A stretch of DNA of 8,374 bases from CAYYAU01 sp964469765 [NCBI: uncultured Clostridia bacterium] (lineage in GTDB: Bacteria > UBA6262 > WVXT01 > CAYYAU01): positions 1 through 8,374 of the forward strand of contig CAYYAU010000043.1 in assembly GCA_964469765.1 (NCBI GenBank). Direction: 5' to 3'. Shown here in pieces: positions 1-5,420 of the stretch. Both the position numbers and the translations under genes were made by a program. The number at the start of each line of letters is the position of its first letter. Position 1 is the stretch's first letter. The notes under the pieces are model-generated. The model did not search any database. It saw nothing but the letters and a program-made list of their open reading frames with translations, and was not told where the DNA came from.

Positions 1-304
1 AATTCTTTGGTTTTTCTTCGGATGTAGAAACTTTATTCTGTTGAATAGACCCCTTTTTTATTTCATCTGCATAATTTAACTGTAAAGTGGCAAGGGTATT
101 GTTTAAAAAAGTTTCTTCTTCCTTTGATAAGTTACCTTTGGTTTTTTCCTTTAGCATATCAATCATATCTATTGTCATCTTTGCCTCGTTCAAATTTTTC
201 TCCACCTTACCTGTTAAAGGATTCACAATCTTTCCCAACTGGTGAAGAGCCGCTTGAGACATTGAATAGATAAGCCCTATAAAGTGTCGGTCTGTTTCAG
301 ACAT
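1..304 (-). CDS. DUF1844 family protein, partial (C-terminus outside window)
   Basis: The gene is read leftward from an ATG whose complement lies at 302-304 and is still open at base 1, giving 101 codons in the window. The start is supported by AAGGAGG (complement of 309-315) four bases upstream. The protein begins MSETDRHFIGLIYSMSQAAL and carries the pattern typical of DUF1844: a short hydrophobic helix, LHQLGKIVNPLTGK, then a segment with NLNEAKMTIDMIDML and EKTKGNLSKEEE, and LATLQLNYADE. After about residue 85 it becomes polar and low in complexity (GSIQQNKVSTSEEKPKN), as expected for a variable tail. DUF1844 proteins are small bacterial proteins of unknown function; no catalytic residues can be named. 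There is no signal peptide, so it is probably cytosolic. It is divergent from metK and shares the 305-611 intergenic region. The family call is from memory of the motif pattern. Confidence 0.82.
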   Translation of the reverse strand, partial: MSETDRHFIGLIYSMSQAALHQLGKIVNPLTGKVEKNLNEAKMTIDMIDMLKEKTKGNLSKEEETFLNNTLATLQLNYADEIKKGSIQQNKVSTSEEKPKN

Positions 305-340
305 AAAACCTCCTTTTTTCTGTTGTTTTATTGTATTTAT

Positions 341-368
341 ATTGTATCTAAAAACTCAGAAAAATCAA
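341..368 (-). promoter_or_regulatory. Candidate promoter for the DUF1844 gene
   Basis: On the minus strand, TTGATT (complement of 363-368) and TACAAT (complement of 341-346) are 16 bases apart. This resembles a sigma70-type promoter, with the -10 box about 37 bases upstream of the ATG. A second TACAAT (complement of 330-335) has no good -35 partner. In AT-rich DNA such matches arise by chance, so this is only a candidate. Confidence 0.3.
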
Positions 369-509
369 GAACAAAGTTTCTAATCAAGGGTAGATTCTAT
401 GCTACCAAATCTATCTATAGCAGTAACATATATTGGGAAATAACCAAAAAGTGGCTCCCAGAAAAATTAACATTTTAGCTTAATAATAAAACTTAACATT
501 TATGAATTG

Positions 510-523
510 TAACATCAATGTTA
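510..523. promoter_or_regulatory. Palindrome upstream of the metK promoter, possible operator
   Basis: TAACAT and ATGTTA form a perfect 6+6 inverted repeat around a 2-base spacer (CA). It ends nine bases before the -35 box of the metK promoter. The half-site TAACAT also occurs at 468-473 and 494-499, within two direct copies of TTAACATTT. The position fits binding of a dimeric regulator, but no known operator family is recognised, and a short AT-rich palindrome could be chance. Confidence 0.25.
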
Positions 524-532
524 TAAAATCAA

Positions 533-561
533 TTGACAATTTTTTTTAGTTTTGATAGAAT
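533..561 (+). promoter_or_regulatory. Sigma70-type promoter of the metK operon
   Basis: A perfect -35 box TTGACA (533-538) is followed after 17 bases by TAGAAT (556-561), one mismatch from the consensus -10. Transcription would start near 567-570, leaving an untranslated leader of about 43 bases before the metK ATG. This also rules out the in-frame TTG at 552, which lies upstream of the expected transcript start. It probably drives metK-ahcY and, since the following gaps contain no convincing terminator, the por genes too. Confidence 0.75.
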
Positions 562-603
562 TGAAAAATCTCTTGTTTTGTTGTATGAATCCCATAAATA
601 CTG

Positions 604-608
604 AGGGG
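604..608 (+). promoter_or_regulatory. Ribosome binding site that fixes the metK start
   Basis: GAGGGG core four bases upstream of ATG 612. The DUF1844 gene uses the same short spacing. It supports ATG 612 over the in-frame TTG at 552 (20 codons longer), which overlaps the -10 box. Confidence 0.65.
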
Positions 609-611
609 AAA

Positions 612-1778
612 ATGAAACATGTAAATTTCCTTTTTACTTCAGAATCCGTGACCGAAGGCCATCCTGATAAAATCTGTGATCAGATTTCAGATGCTGTATT
701 GGATGAAGTCATTAAACAGGACATAAAAGGAAGAGTTGCTTGTGAAACCTTTGTAACTGTTGGGCTTTGTGTGGTAGGAGGAGAGATTACTACAACAGGG
801 TATGTTGATATACAAGATGTGGTAAGAAATGTGGTAAGAGAAATTGGTTATATGGATCCAAAGTTTGGATTTGATTATAGGTCATGCGCAATTCTTAATG
901 CGATTGGAAAACAGTCTCTTGATATCGCTCAAGGAGTAGACACTGGTGGCGCTGGTGATCAAGGCCTTATGGTAGGATATGCTTGCAAAGAAACAAAAGA
1001 ACTTATGCCTCTTCCAATTATGCTTGCTCATAAATTGGTGAGAAGACTTGCTGAGGTAAGGAAAAAAGGAATTCTTTCATATCTCGGTCCTGATGGAAAG
1101 TCACAAGTAACAGTTGAATATGAAAATAGTAGACCAAAAAGAGTTGATACTGTTGTAATCTCAACTCAGCATACCGAAGATGTTTTAGATTCCACCGGAA
1201 CTAAAATTACTTCAAAAACAAAGGCCGAAATTATAAGTAACGTTATAAATAAAGTAATCCCAAAAAATTTTCTGGACGAAAAAACTAAATATTTTATCAA
1301 CCCAACTGGAAAATTTGTAATAGGAGGCCCTCAATCTGATACAGGAATGACTGGAAGAAAAATTATTGTTGATACGTATGGTGGAATGGCACCTCATGGA
1401 GGAGGAGCTTTTTCTGGGAAGGACCCAACTAAGGTTGATAGGTCTGCTTCTTATATGGCAAGATATATTGCCAAAAACATTGTAGCAAGTGGCGTTGCTG
1501 ATTTATGTACAGTACAATTAGCATATGCAATTGGTGTTGCTGAACCTGTTTCAGTCTCTGTAGATTTACATGGAACCGGGAATGTTCCTGAACAAGAGAT
1601 TGTTAAAGCAGTAAAAAAAATCTTTGATTTAACTCCAAGAGGAATTATTCAATCTTTAAATCTTCTTAGACCAATCTATAGAGATACCGCCTGTTATGGA
1701 CATTTTGGGAGAGAGGAAGAAAGCTTTACTTGGGAAAAGACCGACAAAGCAGATGAATTAATAAAAAATATTAAGTGA
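612..1778 (+). CDS. metK: S-adenosylmethionine synthetase (methionine adenosyltransferase)
   Basis: MetK makes S-adenosylmethionine from methionine and ATP, releasing phosphate and pyrophosphate, in the cytosol. The 388-residue protein has the usual bacterial length and all three repeated alpha/beta domains. Signatures seen: [20 protein letters not shown] near the N-terminus with the ATP-site histidine H17 in GHPDK (16-20); GAGDQG at 113-118, the first family signature; and the glycine-rich phosphate loop [17 protein letters not shown] at 263-279, the second signature. The C-terminus [18 protein letters not shown] is also typical. The start is ATG 612, behind a GAGGGG site and about 43 bases after a strong promoter; the longer TTG-start frame adds 20 residues unlike the family. 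ahcY follows after 10 bases, so the two are co-transcribed and form a SAM-making and SAH-removing pair. This is the bacterial type, not the divergent archaeal MAT. Nothing is broken or missing. Confidence 0.97.
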   Translation: MKHVNFLFTSESVTEGHPDKICDQISDAVLDEVIKQDIKGRVACETFVTVGLCVVGGEITTTGYVDIQDVVRNVVREIGYMDPKFGFDYRSCAILNAIGKQSLDIAQGVDTGGAGDQGLMVGYACKETKELMPLPIMLAHKLVRRLAEVRKKGILSYLGPDGKSQVTVEYENSRPKRVDTVVISTQHTEDVLDSTGTKITSKTKAEIISNVINKVIPKNFLDEKTKYFINPTGKFVIGGPQSDTGMTGRKIIVDTYGGMAPHGGGAFSGKDPTKVDRSASYMARYIAKNIVASGVADLCTVQLAYAIGVAEPVSVSVDLHGTGNVPEQEIVKAVKKIFDLTPRGIIQSLNLLRPIYRDTACYGHFGREEESFTWEKTDKADELIKNIK

Positions 1779-1788
1779 GGAAGGTTTT

Positions 1789-3042
1789 ATGGTTAGTTGT
1801 GATATAAAGGATATTTCTTTAGCAAAGAAAGGAAAACTAAGAATTGAATGGGCTGAAAGAGAGATGCCTGTTCTTCGTCTTATTCGGAGAGGATTTTTAA
1901 AAGAAAGACCATTAAAAGGAGTCCGTATAAGTTGTTGTTTACATGTTACAACAGAAACAGCGAATTTAATGATTACTCTTAAAGATGCTGGAGCAAACAT
2001 CCGGTTATGTGCCTCCAACCCATTATCAACTCAGGATGATGTCGCTGCCTCTTTAGTAAAGGATTATAAAATCTCAGTATTTGCAATATGTGGAGAAGAT
2101 AAAAGTACATATTATTCCCATATCAAAGAAGTATTGAGATTTAACCCTCATATTACAATGGATGATGGTGCTGATTTAGTCTCAACGCTTCATAAAGAGA
2201 AAAAGACTTTAGGGGTTATTGGGGGAACTGAAGAAACAACCACAGGTGTTATTCGTTTGAAAAATATGGCTAATAAGAATGTTTTAAGATATCCTATAAT
2301 TGCTGTCAACGAGGCACAAACAAAACATCTTTTTGATAACAGATATGGAACAGGGCAATCCACAATTGATGGATTATTAAGGGCTACCAATATTCTTTTA
2401 GCTGGAAAGAAGTTTATTGTATGTGGTTATGGTTGGTGTGGAAAAGGTGTTGCATTAAGAGCAAAAGGGATGGGAGCACATGTTGCTATAAGTGAGGTTG
2501 ACCCTGTAAAGGCATTAGAAGCTGTTATGGATGGTTTTGAAGTGTCTTCACTTGATGAACTTGCTTCTCAGGGAGATATATTTATAACCGTCACCGGCGA
2601 TAAAAATGTATTAAGCAAAAAAGAGTTTCTAAAAATGAAGAATGGCGTTATAATTGCTAACACAGGCCATTTTAATGTTGAGATTGATATTCCTGCATTA
2701 GAAAAACTTAAAAAAAAGAAAAGAAAAGTAAGAGAGTTCGTTGAGGAGTACATATTGAAAAATGGAAATAGAATTTACCTTTTGGCAGAAGGAAGACTTC
2801 TTAACCTTGCTGCAGCAGAGGGACATCCTGCAAGTGTGATGGATATGAGCTTTGCAAATCAAGCGTTATCAGCCGAGTACATAAAAAAATATGCCAAAAC
2901 CCTTAAGAATAAAGTCTATGCAGTGCCTGATGTAATTGATAAAGAAATAGCTTCTTTGAAATTAAAATCATTAGGAATTAAAATAGAAAAACTAAGCACT
3001 GAACAGAAAAAGTATTTATCTTCCTGGAAATTAGGCACTTGA
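1789..3042 (+). CDS. ahcY: Adenosylhomocysteinase (S-adenosyl-L-homocysteine hydrolase)
   Basis: AhcY reversibly splits S-adenosylhomocysteine, the by-product of SAM-dependent methylation, into adenosine and homocysteine, using tightly bound NAD. The 417-residue protein shows the substrate half first: residues matching human D131, E156, K186, D190 and N191 appear to be D126 (in MDDGADL), E149 (GGTEETTTG), K179, D183 and N184 (TKHLFDNRYGTGQ). The Rossmann NAD-binding segment follows, with GYGWCGKG at 213-220. Further conserved stretches are NTGHFNVEID (291-300) and AEGRLLNLAAAEGHP (333-347). The protein is of the shorter archaeal/Thermotoga type: it ends YLSSWKLGT and lacks the DHYRY-type C-terminal tail of eukaryotic and many bacterial enzymes. 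The ATG at 1789 is preceded by GAGGAAGG; the gene lies 10 bases after metK and 36 before porG. Residue equivalences are from memory of the human enzyme. Confidence 0.96.
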   Translation: MVSCDIKDISLAKKGKLRIEWAEREMPVLRLIRRGFLKERPLKGVRISCCLHVTTETANLMITLKDAGANIRLCASNPLSTQDDVAASLVKDYKISVFAICGEDKSTYYSHIKEVLRFNPHITMDDGADLVSTLHKEKKTLGVIGGTEETTTGVIRLKNMANKNVLRYPIIAVNEAQTKHLFDNRYGTGQSTIDGLLRATNILLAGKKFIVCGYGWCGKGVALRAKGMGAHVAISEVDPVKALEAVMDGFEVSSLDELASQGDIFITVTGDKNVLSKKEFLKMKNGVIIANTGHFNVEIDIPALEKLKKKKRKVREFVEEYILKNGNRIYLLAEGRLLNLAAAEGHPASVMDMSFANQALSAEYIKKYAKTLKNKVYAVPDVIDKEIASLKLKSLGIKIEKLSTEQKKYLSSWKLGT

Positions 3043-3078
3043 GATTTTTTACTGGATATATGAGCAAAGGAGAAAAAG

Positions 3079-3651
3079 ATGGCTAAGAATTTAGTAGAGA
3101 TACGATTTCATGGAAGAGGAGGACAAGGGGCAAAAACAGCTGCACAGTTTCTTGCAGAGGCAGCTATGGAAAAAGGTAAATATATACAAGCCTTTCCTGA
3201 GTATGGGCCAGAAAGAGCAGGCGCTCCTATGAAAGCATTTACTCGTATATCTGACGCACCTATTAGAATTCATTGCGGAGTAACAAATCCAGAAGTTGTT
3301 GTTGTGATTGACCCTACTTTACTTGAATCTGTACCTGTAACAGATGGCCTTGACGAGCAAGGAGTCCTTATAGTAAATACCCCTTCTTCACCTTTAGAAG
3401 TAAAGAATAAACTTAACTTTTCAGGAAAAGTGTATACAGTTGATGCTACTAGGATTGCCCTTGAAACAATGGGGATTCCTATGCCTAATACACCTATGCT
3501 TGGTGCATTAGTTAAAGCAACATCTCTTGTTGAAATGGATATTATCAAAGCCCAGATAAGAAAGAAGTTTGAGAAAAAATTAGGACACTCCGGTGTAGAT
3601 AAGAACAATAAATCTGTTGAACTGGCATATAATGAAGTAAAAACTACATAG
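3079..3651 (+). CDS. porG: Pyruvate (2-oxoacid):ferredoxin oxidoreductase, gamma subunit
   Basis: This is the gamma subunit (PorG, also called PorC) of the heterotetrameric enzyme that converts pyruvate and CoA to acetyl-CoA and CO2 while reducing ferredoxin, or runs in reverse as pyruvate synthase. The 190-residue protein has the family's normal length and opening: RFHGRGGQGAKTAAQFLAEA, with GRGGQG at 12-17, then FPEYGPERAGAPMKAF (39-54) and GVTNPEVVVVIDPTLL (67-82), followed by NTPMLGALVKA further on. There is no signal peptide; the complex is cytosolic. AAAGGAG lies a few bases upstream of ATG 3079. It is the first of four por genes in the order gamma, delta, alpha, beta. Pyruvate is the likeliest substrate, but gamma subunits can be shared with 2-oxoisovalerate enzymes and the sequence alone does not settle this. 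Confidence 0.94.
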   Translation: MAKNLVEIRFHGRGGQGAKTAAQFLAEAAMEKGKYIQAFPEYGPERAGAPMKAFTRISDAPIRIHCGVTNPEVVVVIDPTLLESVPVTDGLDEQGVLIVNTPSSPLEVKNKLNFSGKVYTVDATRIALETMGIPMPNTPMLGALVKATSLVEMDIIKAQIRKKFEKKLGHSGVDKNNKSVELAYNEVKTT

Positions 3652-3686
3652 GTTTTCATAAAATCTGAAATTAGCAAGAGTTTTTT

Positions 3687-3692
3687 GAGGTG
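3687..3692 (+). promoter_or_regulatory. Ribosome binding site that fixes the porD start
   Basis: GAGGTG lies six bases upstream of ATG 3699. The alternative in-frame start, GTG at 3690-3692, is itself part of this site and has no other site upstream, so ATG 3699 is preferred. Confidence 0.65.
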
Positions 3693-3698
3693 AATATT

Positions 3699-3974
3699 AT
3701 GAAAGAAAAAGGATGGAAAGAAATACCAATAGGTGGGAAAATTCTTCAACCAGGTAACGCTCAGGAATATGAAACAGGTCAATGGCGGACATTCAAACCA
3801 ATTCGGGATAAAGAAAAATGTACAAACTGTATGATATGTTGGATATATTGTCCTGATTCAGCTATTATTCCAGAGAATGGGAAGATTAAAGAGATAGATT
3901 ATAACCATTGTAAAGGATGTGGAATATGTGCACAAGTATGTCCAGTGAAGTGTATCAAAATGGAGAAAGGGTAA
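3699..3974 (+). CDS. porD: Pyruvate (2-oxoacid):ferredoxin oxidoreductase, delta subunit (2x[4Fe-4S] ferredoxin-like)
   Basis: PorD is the small iron-sulfur subunit that passes electrons from the cluster in PorB to free ferredoxin. The 91-residue protein starts with a PorD-type leader (KGWKEIPIGGKI, then a TGQWRTFKP segment) and then carries two 4Fe-4S motifs of the CxxCxxCxxxCP kind. The first has C41, C44, C47 and C51 (CTNCMICWIYCPDSAI); the second has C71, C74, C77 and C81 (CKGCGICAQVCP). A ninth cysteine, C85, lies just after the second motif. ATG 3699 is chosen over GTG 3690 because the GAGGTG ribosome site overlaps that GTG. It lies 47 bases after porG. Its TAA stop overlaps the first bases of a heptamer-repeat element that separates it from porA. 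All eight cluster ligands are present, so the subunit looks functional. Confidence 0.95.
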   Translation: MKEKGWKEIPIGGKILQPGNAQEYETGQWRTFKPIRDKEKCTNCMICWIYCPDSAIIPENGKIKEIDYNHCKGCGICAQVCPVKCIKMEKG

Positions 3975-4054
3975 AAAGCTATCAGCTTTTTGCTATCAGC
4001 TCTTAGTTATTGTTTGTTAGCTGATAACTGAATGCTGATGACTGAAGGCTAATT
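3973..4054. repeat. Heptamer-built imperfect inverted repeat between porD and porA
   Basis: The right arm reads as five 7-base units on the plus strand: GCTGATA, ACTGAAT, GCTGATG, ACTGAAG, GCTAATT (4020-4054). The left arm reads as five 7-base units on the minus strand (complement of 3973-4007): ACTAAGA, GCTGATA, GCAAAAA, GCTGATA, GCTTTTT. The arms face each other across about 12 bases. In the best pairing, 3984-4010 pairs with 4024-4050 at 19 of 27 positions. The left end alone also forms a small hairpin, AAAAAGCT-ATC-AGCTTTTT (3973-3991). It fills almost the whole porD-porA gap and leaves the porA ribosome site (GGGAGGAAG) intact. It resembles dispersed extragenic palindromes or short heptanucleotide repeats of some bacterial genomes; no transposase is present. 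Effects on mRNA stability or porA expression are possible but not shown. Confidence 0.65.
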
Positions 4055-4068
4055 AGGGAGGAAGTAAT

Positions 4069-5259
4069 ATGCCAACAAAACAAACAAAAATAGCAATAAC
4101 AGGAGATCAAGCAGCTGCCGAAGCAATGAGACAGATTAATCCGGACGTAGTGGCAGCTTATCCTATTACACCCCAAACTGAAATAGTTATGACATTTTCT
4201 CAGTTTGTAGCAGATGGAAAGGTAGACACTGAGATGATACCTGTTGAATCAGAACACAGTGCAATGAGTGCGGTAGTAGGAGCTTCTGCAGCAGGGGCGC
4301 GGGCAATGACAGCTACATCTGCTAATGGACTTGCTTTGATGTGGGAGATTGTGTATATAGCAGCCTCTACGAGACTACCTATAGTTATGCCAGTTGTAAA
4401 TAGAGCTCTTTCTGCACCAATTAACATTCATTGTGACCATTCGGATACAATGGGCGCAAGGGATGCAGGATGGCTCCAGTTTTATTGTGAGAATGCCCAA
4501 GAAGTATATGAAACTATAATTATGGCAACAAGAATTGCAGAACATAGAGATATTCTTCTTCCTGTTATGGTATGTCAAGATGGATTTATAACAAGCCATG
4601 CTGTTGAACCAGTAGAGGTTTTGGACGACAGTGTAGTAAAAAAGTTTATTGGAGAGTATAAACCTAAAAACCCCTTATTAGATATTAAGAATCCTATTAC
4701 AGTTGGTCCATTGGACCTACAGGATTACTACTTTGAACATAAACGGCAACAATCAGAAGCTATGCTGAATGCCAAAAAGGCAATTCCACAGGTTTTTAAT
4801 GAATTCTCAAAGATAACTGGGAAAAAATACAGTTTTATAGAAGAATACAAAACTGAAGATGCAGAGATTGCTATTGTAGTGTTAAGCTCAACGGCAGGTA
4901 CAGCAAAAACAGTCGTAGATGAATTAAGAAGTAAGGGGAAGAAGGTTGGGTTAGTAAGACCTTTTATGTTTAGACCTTTTCCGAAAGACGAATTTAAGGA
5001 ATCTATATTAAGGTTTAAAGCAGTTGCTGTTTTAGATAGAAGCGAGACATTCTCAACAGCAGGCGGTCCATTATTTATTGAGATAAGGTCAACCTTATAC
5101 GAATCTAAACAAAAGCCATTAATAGTAAACTATATCTACGGATTAGGTGGAAGAGATATAAACATATTTCAAATAAAATCGGTGTATGAGGATTTGGAAA
5201 GAATAGTAAAACAAGGAAAGGTAGAAAATTTAGTAAATTATCTTGGAGTAAGAGAGTAA
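4069..5259 (+). CDS. porA: Pyruvate (2-oxoacid):ferredoxin oxidoreductase, alpha subunit
   Basis: PorA pairs with PorB to form the TPP-dependent catalytic core that decarboxylates pyruvate. The 396-residue protein has the normal length. It opens with the pyrimidine-binding domain: GDQAAAEAMRQINPDVVAAY, then YPITPQTEI at 31-39, whose T34 matches the substrate-contacting Thr of the YPITP motif. Next comes PVESEHSA (58-65) with the glutamates expected to activate TPP, and VNRALSAPINIHCDHSD (110-126), where R112 matches the pyruvate-binding arginine. From about residue 265 a second domain (AIVVLSSTAGTAKTVVDELRSKGKKVGLVRPFMFRPFP) is the transketolase C-terminal-like domain. The ATG at 4069 follows GGGAGGAAG. 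It lies 94 bases after porD, across the repeat element, and 161 bases before porB. The gene is intact, and its motifs favour pyruvate, though related 2-oxoacids cannot be excluded. Confidence 0.95.
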   Translation: MPTKQTKIAITGDQAAAEAMRQINPDVVAAYPITPQTEIVMTFSQFVADGKVDTEMIPVESEHSAMSAVVGASAAGARAMTATSANGLALMWEIVYIAASTRLPIVMPVVNRALSAPINIHCDHSDTMGARDAGWLQFYCENAQEVYETIIMATRIAEHRDILLPVMVCQDGFITSHAVEPVEVLDDSVVKKFIGEYKPKNPLLDIKNPITVGPLDLQDYYFEHKRQQSEAMLNAKKAIPQVFNEFSKITGKKYSFIEEYKTEDAEIAIVVLSSTAGTAKTVVDELRSKGKKVGLVRPFMFRPFPKDEFKESILRFKAVAVLDRSETFSTAGGPLFIEIRSTLYESKQKPLIVNYIYGLGGRDINIFQIKSVYEDLERIVKQGKVENLVNYLGVRE

Positions 5260-5420
5260 TTTAATACTTCTTTGACGACATTACGGGGTTGTATAATTTT
5301 TCATTAATTTTGGTAACGGCTACAACTAAAATTCTTTAATCTTTTTTATCTCATAAAGATTATCTAGGAAGGAATTGAAAGGCTTATAAAAACAAAAAAT
5401 TCTAAAAGGAGATGATATAA
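5260..5420. other. Porous porA-porB gap with weak promoter-like and hairpin sequences
   Basis: This 161-base gap is the longest inside the operon. It contains TATAAT (5292-5297) with a TTGACG (5272-5277) only 14 bases upstream, which is too close for a normal sigma70 promoter; the better-spaced hexamer TCTTTG is weak. Downstream, TAATCTTT (5337-5344) and AAAGATTA (5355-5362) form an 8-base AT-only stem with a 10-base loop, too weak for a confident terminator. The gap ends with AAAGGAG (5405-5411), nine bases before the porB ATG. No open reading frame of note is seen. Confidence 0.45.

Larger units (their letters stand above)
305..611. other. Divergent intergenic region between the DUF1844 gene and metK
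   Basis: This 307-base AT-rich region holds the start signals of both divergent genes. Seen in it: the DUF1844 ribosome site (309-315), a weak leftward promoter candidate (341-368), two copies of TTAACATTT (467-475 and 493-501), a 14-base palindrome (510-523), the strong rightward metK promoter (533-561) and the metK ribosome site (604-608). I see no convincing coding sequence, structured RNA or terminator. The stretch from about 370 to 460 has no feature I can name. Confidence 0.7.

Noticed and set aside
284-478. A 64-codon open frame on the plus strand
   Set aside because: It overlaps the start of the DUF1844 gene on the other strand, has no clear ribosome site and no recognisable protein pattern.
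552-611. A 20-codon N-terminal extension of metK from TTG 552
   Set aside because: The TTG overlaps the -10 region of a near-consensus promoter and would lie upstream of the transcript start; the extension does not look like MetK, and ATG 612 has its own ribosome site.
562-611. A SAM riboswitch ahead of metK
   Set aside because: The leader after the predicted transcription start is only about 43 bases, too short for SAM-I, and shows none of its helices; I also saw none further upstream.
3690-3698. GTG 3690 as the porD start
   Set aside because: The GTG is part of the GAGGTG ribosome site that serves ATG 3699 and has no site of its own upstream.
3270-3782. A 170-codon open frame on the minus strand
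   Set aside because: It lies antisense to porG and the start of porD, both strongly supported; its translation is rich in Phe, Ser and Thr with no family pattern, as expected of a shadow frame.
3973-3991. Rho-independent terminator after porD
   Set aside because: The stem AAAAAGCT/AGCTTTTT has only two G-C pairs and lies within the repeat element between cooperating subunit genes; it is better explained as part of that element.
3973-4054. A CRISPR array
   Set aside because: The units are 7 bases long, contiguous and in opposing arms, without spacers or cas genes.
5272-5297. A sigma70 promoter TTGACG/TATAAT before porB
   Set aside because: The spacer is only 14 bases, well below the usual 16-18, so I list the region only as a gap with weak promoter-like sequence.
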